Assembly (NCBI RefSeq): GCF_004336635.1
Contig: NZ_SJXH01000003.1
Location: 119,746 to 183,745 of the forward strand
DNA length: 64,000 nucleotides
Direction of reading: 5' to 3'
DNA from: Acinetobacter sp. ANC 4862
GTDB taxonomy: Bacteria > Pseudomonadota > Gammaproteobacteria > Pseudomonadales > Moraxellaceae
The first letter of the stretch is position 1; the number at the start of each line of letters is the position of its first letter. Position numbers and translations under genes: made by a program. This document shows, one piece after another, positions 18,955 through 27,548 of the stretch. Under the pieces are notes generated by a model. That model did not search any database. It was not told the origin of the DNA and worked only from the letters and a program-made list of their open reading frames with translations.

Positions 18955-20415
18955 TTATATCAGGCGCGCCAATTCATTGTGTATGAGTTGGCGGAGTTCT
19001 TTCATACACAGTTTAATTTCAGTATCGTTAAGTGAACTAAAACCAAGCACAAAACCATATTCACGATCATATTCATAAAACTGGCTTAGACGTGTAATGG
19101 CAATATTATGTAGCTCTGCACCCTTTACCAAAGCTTGTTCAAGGGTATTTGGAATTTCTGCTTTAAAATAACACGCGACCTGCATACTGGGATGATGCTG
19201 TTTCACAAAACAGAATTCAGATAAATACAATTCAAAACAAGTCATAAATATTTGGTAGCGCTTTAAATAGAGCTGTTGCATCTGTCTTAAATATTCAGCG
19301 TAGTGCCCGCGTTGCATAAAATTTCCAAGTAAAACCTGAAAATATTGAGACGGCGCACTGCCATCAATATAATTGCGATAGCGCTTAAATGGCTCAATTA
19401 ATGCTTTGGGTAAAATTAAATAAGAAAGTCTTAAACTCGGTAGAATATATTTACTAAAAGAACCCAGATAAATCGTTCTTTGGTAAGGGTCTAAACCTAA
19501 AATGGCGGTGTTTTGACTTTTATTCAGTAATAGCGAATCATAGTCATCTTCAAGAATATAACAATTATTTTTTTCTGCGTATTCAATAATTTGCTTTTTG
19601 CGTGTTGCACTCATTTGAATGCCGCTGGGATACTGATTCGCCGGAGTCACATAAATTGCTTTTGCATCCTGAATATCGTCACAATCCTGTATTTTCAAAC
19701 CTTCACGATCTAAACCCATACATTTTAAATCCAGATTCATATGCTTAAAAAGTTGATAGGCATTCGAATAATATGGATTTTCCATAATGATTTTATCATT
19801 CGGATTAAATAATACCCGTCCACAAAGATATAAAGCTTGCTGTGTGCTATTCACAATAAGCACTTGCTCTGCAGATATTTGGGTATTACGATTTAAATTA
19901 ATGTGCTGGGCAATTTCCTGACACAATAAATCATCACCAGCAGCATTATCTTTTAAAAAAATATTTAATCCATATTGGCTTAGCGCATTTTTTTCAGTTT
20001 CGTACCATTTTTTAAACGGGAAATTACGTATTTCAGGCATGCCATCGGCAAAAAAATTCAGGTTTTGATCAAAAAATAGATTTTCTAATTGCTCGGTATT
20101 CTCTGGAAGTCGGTATTCAACTGCTTCAGATGCTAGCTGTTCTACTTTTACGTGTGCCCTAATAAACGTACCTTTGCCTTTAATCCGTTGCAATACACCT
20201 TCTTGTTCTAATTGGGCATACACTTTTTCTACCGTGTCACGAGATATCCCTAAATATTCGGATAAAAACCGTGTAGATGGACATTTAAAATCGGACTGCA
20301 GGTTTAATTTTGGCAAGGTTGCTTTAATGGCTAAATATATTTTGGTTCTTAATTTATTTTCATTGGTCTGTGCAAAATTTTGGCTTAACAATTGGATAAA
20401 TTCATTTTGTTTCAT
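18955..20415 (-). CDS. MocR/PdxR-type regulator (GntR HTH fused to aminotransferase fold)
   Basis: The 486-residue chimera has an N-terminal GntR winged HTH (TRFLSEYLGISRDTVEKVYAQLEQ) and a class I aminotransferase-like domain with the PLP-lysine motif GSFSKYILPSLRLSYL and an upstream VTPANQYPSG block. Such proteins sense PLP or an amino-compound and often activate a divergent gene; the divergent side here is empty of an obvious target. The start is placed at ATG 20415 (MKQNEFIQLL) rather than 20433, as homologues begin just before the HTH. Confidence 0.88.
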   Translation of the reverse strand: MKQNEFIQLLSQNFAQTNENKLRTKIYLAIKATLPKLNLQSDFKCPSTRFLSEYLGISRDTVEKVYAQLEQEGVLQRIKGKGTFIRAHVKVEQLASEAVEYRLPENTEQLENLFFDQNLNFFADGMPEIRNFPFKKWYETEKNALSQYGLNIFLKDNAAGDDLLCQEIAQHINLNRNTQISAEQVLIVNSTQQALYLCGRVLFNPNDKIIMENPYYSNAYQLFKHMNLDLKCMGLDREGLKIQDCDDIQDAKAIYVTPANQYPSGIQMSATRKKQIIEYAEKNNCYILEDDYDSLLLNKSQNTAILGLDPYQRTIYLGSFSKYILPSLRLSYLILPKALIEPFKRYRNYIDGSAPSQYFQVLLGNFMQRGHYAEYLRQMQQLYLKRYQIFMTCFELYLSEFCFVKQHHPSMQVACYFKAEIPNTLEQALVKGAELHNIAITRLSQFYEYDREYGFVLGFSSLNDTEIKLCMKELRQLIHNELARLI

Positions 20416-20460
20416 TTCACAACCTGCACGCATCCAACTTATATTTATTTCACAATAATC

Positions 20461-20487
20461 AAAAATGCCTTATCGAAACAAGGCATT
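20461..20487 (-). terminator. Intrinsic terminator closing the cytochrome bd operon
   Basis: The stem AATGCCTT / AAGGCATT with an 8-base loop is followed on the minus strand by TTTTTG. It lies downstream of the 55-residue membrane protein gene. Confidence 0.75.
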
Positions 20488-20518
20488 ATTTTCAGAAGGT
20501 CTTCATCCTGCGAGCGAA

Positions 20519-20686
20519 TCATCTATTGATTTGTACCTTGGCTGCTTCAGCCAGCTTCTTCTGATGTGAAGGCATATACTCTGGCTCATTGGTTACTGCC
20601 AGGAAGAAAAACCCAAGGAACATGCAGCCTAATAACAGGCTAATTCCCACCACTAAATACGGGAAAGGTTTTTTAGGTTCGTTCAT
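20519..20686 (-). CDS. 55-residue single-helix membrane protein in the bd-oxidase operon
   Basis: This short gene begins at ATG 20686 behind GAGG (7 bases) and overlaps the end of the preceding gene by 14 bases, so it is probably translationally coupled. It has one transmembrane segment (about residues 9-31, rich in Leu/Phe/Gly) followed by LAVTNEPEYMPSHQKK. The protein at 38812-39030 has the same helix-plus-LAMTSDPDYMPNRKPK pattern, suggesting a small family. It lies at the end of the cytochrome bd operon, so a role as an accessory subunit or assembly factor is possible but unproven. Confidence 0.7.
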   Translation of the reverse strand: MNEPKKPFPYLVVGISLLLGCMFLGFFFLAVTNEPEYMPSHQKKLAEAAKVQINR

Positions 20687-21491
20687 TAACATACCTCAAT
20701 TTCGATTCAAGATTGTTTTTAAAGATGGTTTCAGTAAATTCACCAAAGACGGATAATTTTTCAAAAAGATGTTCGCTATACATTAAATCGTCAATCAAAT
20801 GCGCTGCATCATCTAATTTCATATGAAACTGGCGGCTGACTAAAGGTGCATTTTCCTGCGCGATGCTTTGACAGACTTGTGCCAATTCTGGTGTCTTTCT
20901 TTTCCAGAATAGTTTTTTAAAATCAATTTCCGGCAAATTAAACTGGTTATGATCCAGTACAATTTCATCTATCCGGACTTGGAATAAACTTTCTAATTGT
21001 TGTTTTGTGGCCGGATTCAGCCCACTTTGTCCGATCATCGTCAGATGCTGACAAGCAGGATCAAGTAATGCTTTAGCTAAAGCATATATTCCAAATTCAG
21101 CCGCATTAAATTCTGTTGGCACCAAATCCAGACATAGATTCATTTCAGTAACCGATTGCTGATTTTCCAGTTCTAAAGCATCGAGACGGAAATAATGCGC
21201 ATAGACCTGTTCAACAATATTTTGTCGTGGAGCGATATAAATCGTATTTTGATTCAACACTGCATGAATAAAAGGCGTAAATAAATAACTTAGGCTATTT
21301 TCTAAAGTCGAACTTTGAATGATGTAATTATGGGATGATTGCTGCGCAGATCGAACCGCTAGGCTTTGCTGAAGAATAACATCAAATTCGTCAAGGGATT
21401 CAATCCCCAGTCGTTGCAAAATTTTTGTAGAATCAATTTGAGTAAATTCAAAAAAATCTAAAATAAATTGGAAGCTTAGGCTTCGCAGCAT
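20673..21491 (-). CDS. Hypothetical protein in the bd-oxidase operon
   Basis: I do not recognise this 272-residue soluble protein. ATG 21491 is chosen because GAGG stands 5 bases upstream; a TTG start at 21506 is less likely. The N-terminal LSFQFILDFFEFTQIDSTKI with a following RLGIESLDEFD resembles the opening of the arabinose-binding-like domain of some AraC regulators, but no DNA-binding HTH is present. It follows cydAB and the DUF2474 gene on the same strand, separated from them by a strong hairpin, and overlaps the 55-residue gene. Confidence 0.65.
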   Translation of the reverse strand: MLRSLSFQFILDFFEFTQIDSTKILQRLGIESLDEFDVILQQSLAVRSAQQSSHNYIIQSSTLENSLSYLFTPFIHAVLNQNTIYIAPRQNIVEQVYAHYFRLDALELENQQSVTEMNLCLDLVPTEFNAAEFGIYALAKALLDPACQHLTMIGQSGLNPATKQQLESLFQVRIDEIVLDHNQFNLPEIDFKKLFWKRKTPELAQVCQSIAQENAPLVSRQFHMKLDDAAHLIDDLMYSEHLFEKLSVFGEFTETIFKNNLESKLRYVNERT

Positions 21492-21576
21492 GATCGCCTC
21501 GGACAATACGCACTATAAAATGAATAAACATAATATAGAACTTAAACCTCGATAAAGTGGTCTGCTCTACAAAAAC

Positions 21577-21605
21577 AAAGTGGTCTGTTTTTAGCAGACC
21601 ACTTT
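21577..21605 (-). terminator. Hairpin with an alternative partner between DUF2474 gene and hypothetical gene
   Basis: AAAGTGGTCTG (21577-21587) and CAGACCACTTT (21595-21605) form an 11-bp stem followed on the minus strand by GTTTTTG. A further copy AAAGTGGTCTGC at 21554-21565 can compete for the same arm with 12 bp, so two exclusive hairpins exist inside the operon. Confidence 0.65.
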
Positions 21606-21626
21606 TAAAGTAACTTTCTTTCGTTA

Positions 21627-21737
21627 TTAAATATAGGCCAACTGAATTAAGAGCCGGAATGCCCCAGCCACTAGAGCTAAAGCAAAAAATCCGCCTAGCC
21701 ACAAAACAATAAACCACTGGGTTTGTGAGAGTTTCAT
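21627..21737 (-). CDS. DUF2474-family small membrane protein of cytochrome bd oxidase
   Basis: A 36-residue peptide starting at ATG 21737 behind AAGGAG, ten bases after cydB. It reads MKLSQTQWFIVLWLGGFFAL and ends in RLLIQLAYI. It has a single transmembrane helix with the conserved QWFIVLWLGG motif of the DUF2474 family, which is known to occur next to cyanide-insensitive bd oxidases (CioAB). Like CydX it may stabilise the oxidase. Its position directly behind cydB supports a structural or assembly role. Confidence 0.82.
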   Translation of the reverse strand: MKLSQTQWFIVLWLGGFFALALVAGAFRLLIQLAYI

Positions 21738-21746
21738 ATTCACTCC

Positions 21747-22751
21747 TTAATGATAGCCTTTATCACCAATTCGTACTTTATCGCGGAATACCCAATAGGA
21801 TAATCCTGTATAAATCAGAATAATCGGAATCAAAAGCAGTGCACCAATTAAGGCAAATAACTGACTGCTTTGCGGTGCAGCTGCATCCCAAATCGTAACG
21901 GATGGCGGAATGATATAAGGCCATAAACTGATGAGAAAACCGGTATATGCCAAAAACACCAAAGCCAGAGTGTAGATAAATGGACTGAGTTCTTTGCGTT
22001 GCTTGCAAGCGCGTAAAGCCAGAAAGGTAAACACCAAAACCAGAATCGGGACTGGACTAAAATAAGTGAGTTGCGGTTGATTGAACCAGCGTTCTGCAAT
22101 TGCCGGATGCGCCAAAGGTGTATAGATACTGACGCCGCCAAAAATAATAAATAAGGCAATAATCATCTTCGGCATGAGTTGATACATTCGATTTTGCAAG
22201 TCCGCATCAGTTTTAAAGATCAGCCAGCCACAACCTAAAGTGGCATACAGCACCACTACACCGATACCCGTAAAGACTGAAAATGGCGTTAACCAGTCCA
22301 AACCACCTCCGGTATAGATTCCATTGGTGGTTTTAATCCCTTGAATATATGCACCCAGAATAATCCCCTGCAAAAATCCGGTTAAAATGGAACCGCCAAT
22401 AAAGGCCATGTCCCAAAGATGTCGGTTACGTCTGGATTTAAAACGGAATTCAAAAGCCACGCCGCGGAAAATAAGTGCAATCACCATCAGAATGATGGGG
22501 AGATATAGCGCAGAAAGCACCGTCGAATACACCAGGGGAAATGCAGCAAATAAGCCTGCCCCACCCAATACCATCCAGGTTTCATTGCCATCCCATACCG
22601 GAGCAACAGTATTCATCATCACGTCACGTTCTTGTTGGGCTTTAAAGAAAGGAAACAAGATGCCGATGCCTAAGTCAAAACCATCCAGTACCACATAAAT
22701 CAGTACACCAACGGCAATAATTACAATCCAGATAAAAGATAAATCAATCAT
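21747..22751 (-). CDS. cydB: Cytochrome bd ubiquinol oxidase subunit II (CydB/CioB)
   Basis: This 334-residue polytopic protein is the second subunit of the bd oxidase, which reduces O2 to water with quinol electrons without pumping protons. It starts DLSFIWIVIIAVGVLIYVVLDGFDLGIGILFPF and contains WDGNETWMVLGGAGLFAAFP, both characteristic of subunit II. The gene overlaps cydA by 4 bases. With 334 residues it is shorter than E. coli CydB (379), similar to CioB. The DUF2474 gene follows. Confidence 0.95.
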   Translation of the reverse strand: MIDLSFIWIVIIAVGVLIYVVLDGFDLGIGILFPFFKAQQERDVMMNTVAPVWDGNETWMVLGGAGLFAAFPLVYSTVLSALYLPIILMVIALIFRGVAFEFRFKSRRNRHLWDMAFIGGSILTGFLQGIILGAYIQGIKTTNGIYTGGGLDWLTPFSVFTGIGVVVLYATLGCGWLIFKTDADLQNRMYQLMPKMIIALFIIFGGVSIYTPLAHPAIAERWFNQPQLTYFSPVPILVLVFTFLALRACKQRKELSPFIYTLALVFLAYTGFLISLWPYIIPPSVTIWDAAAPQSSQLFALIGALLLIPIILIYTGLSYWVFRDKVRIGDKGYH

Positions 22752-24187
22752 TTGTCATTCTCCTGGTGATTGTCGAGAGGTGGACCATCCAGCTCTTCAT
22801 CGGTACTGCCCAATGGACGATGTGAGGCTTGAATGACCTTTTCTTCACTATGCGGTACTGAATGAACAAATTCCGGACCTTTATGCATGATTCGCAACAT
22901 GTAATAAATGCCGATCCCAAAGACCACGCAATACACCACGACAAAAATAATCAGGGTTAATCCGACCTGTTCTGCCGATACCGGTGATAACGCATCTTTA
23001 GTCCGCATTACACCATAGACCACCCAAGGTTGACGTCCCACCTCTGTCGTAAACCATCCAGCCAGCATTGCAATAAAACCGGAGGGTCCCATAATCAGTG
23101 CAAAACGGTGAAACCATGGACTTTCATAGAACCGGCCAGTTTTCCTAAGCCATAAACCGATTAGCGCTAATAACAGCATCAACACGCCCAGACCTACCAT
23201 GATCCGAAAGCTCCAAAACACAATGGTTGAATTTGGTCGGTCTTCAGGTGCAAACTCTTTCAAGCCCTGAACTTTGCCATTCATGGAATGGGTTAAAATC
23301 AGGCTTCCCACATTTGGAATACCTATCGCATATTTGGTTTCTTCTGCCTGCATATCTGGAATACCAAATAAGTACAAAGGCATGCCTTCATTATGATTGG
23401 TTTCCCAGTGCCCTTCTATCGCAGCGATTTTTGCAGGTTGATACTTTAAGGTATTGATACCATGCATATCTCCAATCAGAACCTGCAAAGGTGTAAGAAC
23501 CAATATCATCCATAAAGCCATGGAAAAAGACGTTTTGACCAATGCATCACGGCGACCTTTGATTAAATGCCATGCTGCTGTGCTCGCAACCAGCAAGGCC
23601 GATACCAAGAATGCAGCCATTGCCATATGCGCCAAGCGATATGGAAACGAGGGATTAAACACAATCGCAAGCCAGTCCTGCGGCACGATAATGCCATTTT
23701 CAATGCTGAAACCTTGGGGTGTCTGCATCCAGCTGTTAGAAGACAGAATCCAAAACATGGAAATACAGGTGCCGACTGCCACCATGACGGTGGCAAAGAA
23801 ATGTGCCCGAGGACCAACACGCCCCCAACCAAATAGCATAATGCCCAGAAATCCGGCTTCCAGGAAAAAGGCACTCAGCACCTCATAGGCTAAAAGTGGT
23901 CCGGTTACACTGCCTGAAATACGGGAAAATTCACTCCAGTTGGTTCCGAACTGGTAACTCATGACCACGCCAGAGACCACTCCCATACCAAAGGCAATGG
24001 CAAATATCTTGACCCAAAACTTGAACAGGTCTTGATAGACCGGATTTTGAGTTCTAAGCCAGCGCCACTCTAAAACAGCAAGGAAGCTCGCTAGACCAAT
24101 CGAAATTGCAGGGAAAATAATATGAAACGAGACGGTGAAAGCAAATTGGATTCGTGCCAGTTCAAGTGCGGTTAATCCTAGATTCAT
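22748..24187 (-). CDS. cydA: Cytochrome bd ubiquinol oxidase subunit I (CydA/CioA)
   Basis: The 479-residue haem-bearing subunit has RIQFAFTVSFHIIFPA with the haem-ligand-type His22, and the quinol-site signature GWFTTEVGRQPW. It lacks the length of E. coli CydA (522), pointing to the short Q-loop, cyanide-insensitive (Cio) subgroup; the DUF2474 neighbour agrees. It forms an operon with cydB (4-base overlap). The upstream 720 bases hold the promoter and a decayed LysR-like fragment. Confidence 0.95.
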   Translation of the reverse strand: MNLGLTALELARIQFAFTVSFHIIFPAISIGLASFLAVLEWRWLRTQNPVYQDLFKFWVKIFAIAFGMGVVSGVVMSYQFGTNWSEFSRISGSVTGPLLAYEVLSAFFLEAGFLGIMLFGWGRVGPRAHFFATVMVAVGTCISMFWILSSNSWMQTPQGFSIENGIIVPQDWLAIVFNPSFPYRLAHMAMAAFLVSALLVASTAAWHLIKGRRDALVKTSFSMALWMILVLTPLQVLIGDMHGINTLKYQPAKIAAIEGHWETNHNEGMPLYLFGIPDMQAEETKYAIGIPNVGSLILTHSMNGKVQGLKEFAPEDRPNSTIVFWSFRIMVGLGVLMLLLALIGLWLRKTGRFYESPWFHRFALIMGPSGFIAMLAGWFTTEVGRQPWVVYGVMRTKDALSPVSAEQVGLTLIIFVVVYCVVFGIGIYYMLRIMHKGPEFVHSVPHSEEKVIQASHRPLGSTDEELDGPPLDNHQENDK

Positions 24188-24910
24188 AACATCACCTTTT
24201 TAAATTCGTTAATGTGGTGATTGAGCACGCAGATACACAGTCGCGCTATTTTGTTGTTTTGACCTGTTTCAGAATACCCTCGAAACTTCATTGAAGTATG
24301 TTGATTTATTATTTCACCATCATTTAAAAAAACTAAAATTTGGGCAAAAGCTGTCTGTTTCCTCGCATATGAAGGAAAGAAATGAATATTCATACTGATC
24401 TCGATAAAATGGTTGGTCAGTTGCACGTCTAAAATATGGAATGCAATTTTTATAGAGATAAAGGCGGAGCTCGACCCTGCGGCATTAAAAATAGTCGTTG
24501 CAGCTCGAAATAAACGTGTTTAAAGGTCTGTACTAATACGGAGACAGGCAACTGAATTCGATCCATCCCTATTTGAATAGCAAAATCAGAGGTCACAACC
24601 AAGTCAACATAGACCTTACAATACTGACGTAGCAACCCACGACGTAGAAACAAAATTCTATTCCAAACATATATACACTGGACGATTCACTAGAAAGTGT
24701 TTGAACCTATACTTTAAATTCCAAGCACTTCAATACACTCTTCCCCCTACTCACTACAGTTTATAAAGAAGCATTTTAAAAGTGGTCTGAATTCATTTAT
24801 GTGATGGGTCTTTTTTTGCCTATAAATCCTGCTTTCAGCTTGCTTAATACTTGAACAACCGTTTAAAGAGGCGTAAAGTTTAATTAATTTAGTTACCCTA
24901 GCTAACTATT
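24188..24910. other. Long spacer between cydA and the MarR gene
   Basis: The 723 bases between divergent genes contain promoters and the LysR-like relic listed separately (24450-24653). A sequence TTTAAAAGTGGTCTG at 24774-24788 repeats the arm found behind the DUF2474 gene. No further intact gene is seen. Confidence 0.5.
24450..24653 (-). pseudogene. Possible relic of a LysR-type effector domain
   Basis: A 67-codon open frame resembles fragments of the LysR substrate-binding domain: LLRQYCKVYVDLVVTSD corresponds to the LRRFRERYPDVRVDLVVTD region, FAIQIGM to DLAIRIG, and LFLMPQGRAP to the PAYLxxHGxP loop. The spacing is shorter than in intact proteins and no HTH part is found upstream, so this would be an internally deleted remnant. 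The assignment is by eye and uncertain. Confidence 0.4.
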
Positions 24911-25351
24911 ATGTCTCCCCAACTTAAATTCCGTGCTTCATTATTGCGCTGCGCGCGCCTAATGAGTGATGAAATCAATACCATTTTATTGCCCCATCAA
25001 TTGAATTACTCCTTATGGCAAGTGCTGTATGTGATTCAGTTAAAACAAGGCTGTACCTCTATCGACATTGCGGAATATCTGAATGTCTCCAAGCCCTCCA
25101 TTGCAAAACGTATTCATGCACTGATGCAACTGGAAGTACTTGAACACGTGGATACTGAAGATAAACGGCAAAAGAAACTGATCCTGAGTGCAAAAGGTAT
25201 AGAACTTTTTCAAATTTGCTCTGAAAAAATGGATGTGTTTGAACAAAAACTGTTATTGCCAGTAGATCAAAATTCACAAAATTGCACATTAGACACCCTT
25301 CATACACTTATGGAACATCTGCAAGAGCTTAAATCAGGTACACAACCATGA
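24911..25351 (+). CDS. MarR-family transcriptional regulator
   Basis: A 146-residue winged-HTH repressor with the MarR core: LWQVLYVIQLKQGCTSIDIAEYLNVSKPSIAKRIHAL (HTH) and EDKRQKKLILSAKG (wing). It overlaps the following MFS gene by 4 bases (ATGA), so it very probably regulates its own operon with the permease, releasing DNA when it binds a small ligand. The ligand is not known. Confidence 0.9.
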   Translation: MSPQLKFRASLLRCARLMSDEINTILLPHQLNYSLWQVLYVIQLKQGCTSIDIAEYLNVSKPSIAKRIHALMQLEVLEHVDTEDKRQKKLILSAKGIELFQICSEKMDVFEQKLLLPVDQNSQNCTLDTLHTLMEHLQELKSGTQP

Positions 25352-26553
25352 ATGAAAATGCTCCCTTATGGTCAAAAAATTTTATTCTTGTCAGCTCGAT
25401 TAACTTTCAGCTTGTACTGACTTTCTATTTGTTGGTGGTGGTTATTGTCGGTTATGCTGTTGCTGAACTCGGTGCCACCACGGCACAAGCAGGTCTAGTC
25501 TCGGGTTTATTTATTGTCGGTACGCTGATTGGCCGTTTGTTTGTTGGTAAATTTCTGGAACGCTTTGGACGTAAAACCACGCTGATGGTGGGTTTAACCG
25601 GCTTCCTGATCTTTTCTGGCTTCTACTTCATGAAGTTCGATGTCGGCATGCTCTTGCTTGTACGATTTATGCATGGCTTTATGATGGGCATGGCCTCCAC
25701 TGTTTTAGGCACCATCATTGCACAAATATTGCCGCCAACTCGTCGTGGTGAAGGCATTGGTTACTACAGCATGAGCAGTACTTTGGGAACGGCGATTGGT
25801 CCTTTCCTCGCCATATGGATGATGCTGCACATTGGTTATGATGCCATTTTTATTGTTTCAAGCATTATCGCGGTGAGCTGTCTGGTGGTTGCTCTTCTGA
25901 TTCAAGTGCCGAATCTTCCGCAACAAAACAACCCACTGGATATTTCTGTACCCGCTAAGAAACCCAGCTGGATTTCCCAATTTATTGAACACAAAGCACT
26001 GCCGATTTCATTCATTATGTTATTGGCTTCCATTTGCTATTCAGGTGTGTTGTCCTTCATCAACTTTTACGCCAAAGAAATTGATCTGGTTGAAACAGCC
26101 TCTTTTTTCTTTTTGATGTATGCCATTGCCATCTTGATCTCGCGTCCATTTACCGGCCCACTAATGGATCGTAAAGGCGAAAATATCATTATGTATCCTG
26201 CTTTTATCATTATGGCAATTGCTCTGGTTTTATTAAGTCAGGTGCAAAGTTCGTTTATGCTGTTGCTTTGTGCGAGTTTACTGGGTTTCGGTTATGGCAA
26301 CATTCAGTCAGTTTGCCAAACGGTTGCGGTAAAAAGTGCCAGTATTGAGCGTATGGGTTTTGCCACTTCGACCTTCTTTATTTTTCTGGATGCAGGTTTA
26401 GGGTTTGGTCCTTATTTCATTGGTCAGGCACTGGATTACATCGACTATTCACAACTGTATTTCTACAGTGCAATGTGTGTTTTAGTCTGTATCGTCATCT
26501 ACTACCTATTGCATGGTCGCAAGGCAAGTAAACACCAACACGCCTCTGCTTAA
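25348..26553 (+). CDS. Major facilitator superfamily transporter (MarR-controlled)
   Basis: This 401-residue, 12-helix permease has the loop motif FLERFGRKTT after the second helix and GPLMDRKGEN in the second half. It is translationally coupled to the MarR gene. It is paralogous to the MFS protein at 1257-2438, with the shared DRKG, YPA and ATSTFF stretches in the C-terminal half. Export of a toxic compound sensed by MarR is a reasonable inference; the substrate is not visible. A strong terminator follows. Confidence 0.9.
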   Translation: MNENAPLWSKNFILVSSINFQLVLTFYLLVVVIVGYAVAELGATTAQAGLVSGLFIVGTLIGRLFVGKFLERFGRKTTLMVGLTGFLIFSGFYFMKFDVGMLLLVRFMHGFMMGMASTVLGTIIAQILPPTRRGEGIGYYSMSSTLGTAIGPFLAIWMMLHIGYDAIFIVSSIIAVSCLVVALLIQVPNLPQQNNPLDISVPAKKPSWISQFIEHKALPISFIMLLASICYSGVLSFINFYAKEIDLVETASFFFLMYAIAILISRPFTGPLMDRKGENIIMYPAFIIMAIALVLLSQVQSSFMLLLCASLLGFGYGNIQSVCQTVAVKSASIERMGFATSTFFIFLDAGLGFGPYFIGQALDYIDYSQLYFYSAMCVLVCIVIYYLLHGRKASKHQHASA

Positions 26554-26607
26554 AACAAGCCTCTAAAAATAGCGATGATAGAAAGTTCCTTCTATAAAGA
26601 CAGATTC

Positions 26608-26640
26608 AAAAAAGAGAGGTCATATTGACCTCTCTTTTTT
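26608..26640 (+). terminator. Intrinsic terminator after MarR-MFS operon
   Basis: The 15-bp perfect stem AAAAAAGAGAGGTCA / TGACCTCTCTTTTTT with a 3-base loop lies 55 bases after the permease. It can also stop the opposing nitroreductase transcript. Confidence 0.85.
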
Positions 26641-26664
26641 ATTTTTTTCTTATAAAATCAACAA

Positions 26665-27267
26665 TTATTTAAAGACTTTAAAACGAACTGCATCATCCAT
26701 GTAGCCTTTGTCTTTGGCTTCACCTTCTACAGAACCAAACACGAGCTGGGCACGAAGTTTCCAGCTTGCAGGAATATTCCATTCAGCATGCACTTGTTCA
26801 TCCACAATCGGGTTGTAATGCTGCAGTGATGCACCTAAACCATCCGTATGTAACGCAGTCCAAGTCGCAAATTGTGCAATTGCTGTGGAATGTTCTGCCC
26901 AAACCGGGAAATTGTCGGCATAAGATGGGAACTGCTCTTGCAAGCCTTTAATCACATCCATATCTTCAAAAAATAAAACCGTACCGACACCGGCAGCAAA
27001 GCTGTCCATTTTGGCACTGGTTTTTGCAGCAGCTTCTGCATCTGTTGCATAAGACTTGAGTTTTTCTTTTACAAAGCCCCAAAATTTTTCGTGCTGCTCA
27101 TTAAATAAAATTACGGCACGTGAAGATTGCGAGTTAAAAGATGATGGACTTTGTTTAATAGCATGTTGAATCAATTGAGTTAAATATTCTGGGCTTTGCT
27201 CTACATTTTTACCCACTGCATAAATGGTACGGCGTTTATTAATTAAATCTAAAAACTGATTCGACAT
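26665..27267 (-). CDS. Nitroreductase-family protein
   Basis: This 200-residue FMN-binding oxidoreductase has the opening LINKRRTIYAVGKNVEQSPE, then SPSSFNSQSSRAVIL (FMN phosphate contact) and the C-terminal LVFGSVEGEAKDKGY. The size and order match the YodC/HBN1-like branch with a short single domain. It reduces nitro compounds or quinones with NAD(P)H in the cytoplasm; the physiological substrate is unknown. A single gene. Confidence 0.88.
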   Translation of the reverse strand: MSNQFLDLINKRRTIYAVGKNVEQSPEYLTQLIQHAIKQSPSSFNSQSSRAVILFNEQHEKFWGFVKEKLKSYATDAEAAAKTSAKMDSFAAGVGTVLFFEDMDVIKGLQEQFPSYADNFPVWAEHSTAIAQFATWTALHTDGLGASLQHYNPIVDEQVHAEWNIPASWKLRAQLVFGSVEGEAKDKGYMDDAVRFKVFK

Positions 27268-27500
27268 TGAATGAAATCCTTTGATATTTCCTCGGGAAGA
27301 TTTGAAACAATCTGCTTACACTGTTAAGAAAATGTGAAATATCAAATTTTATAACCATGCAGATGCAAATTTATTGCTGTCCTACCATATGCAATAATAA
27401 TTCCAATATCTAGTACATTTTATTGATAATTAAATCTTTAATTTTTTATATAGAATCTTGCCTACAATTTAGCTAGGTCTTTGATAAATTCAGCAACCAT

Positions 27501-27527
27501 AAAAAATCCCCCAATATTTGGAGGATT
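27501..27527 (-). terminator. Intrinsic terminator
   Basis: AATCCTCC / GGGGGATT (one G-U) followed by TTTTTT on the minus strand, just behind the hypothetical gene 27549-28040. Confidence 0.7.
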
Positions 27528-27548
27528 CTTATTACATTTTAGGGTGTT

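Noticed and set aside
23454..23888. 144-codon plus-strand frame inside cydA
   Set aside because: Shadow of cydA on the opposite strand; it has no domain and the cydA frame is clear.
24184..24426. 80-codon frame on the minus strand in front of cydA
   Set aside because: It overlaps the cydA start region, has unnatural composition and no domain. It most likely is leader sequence.
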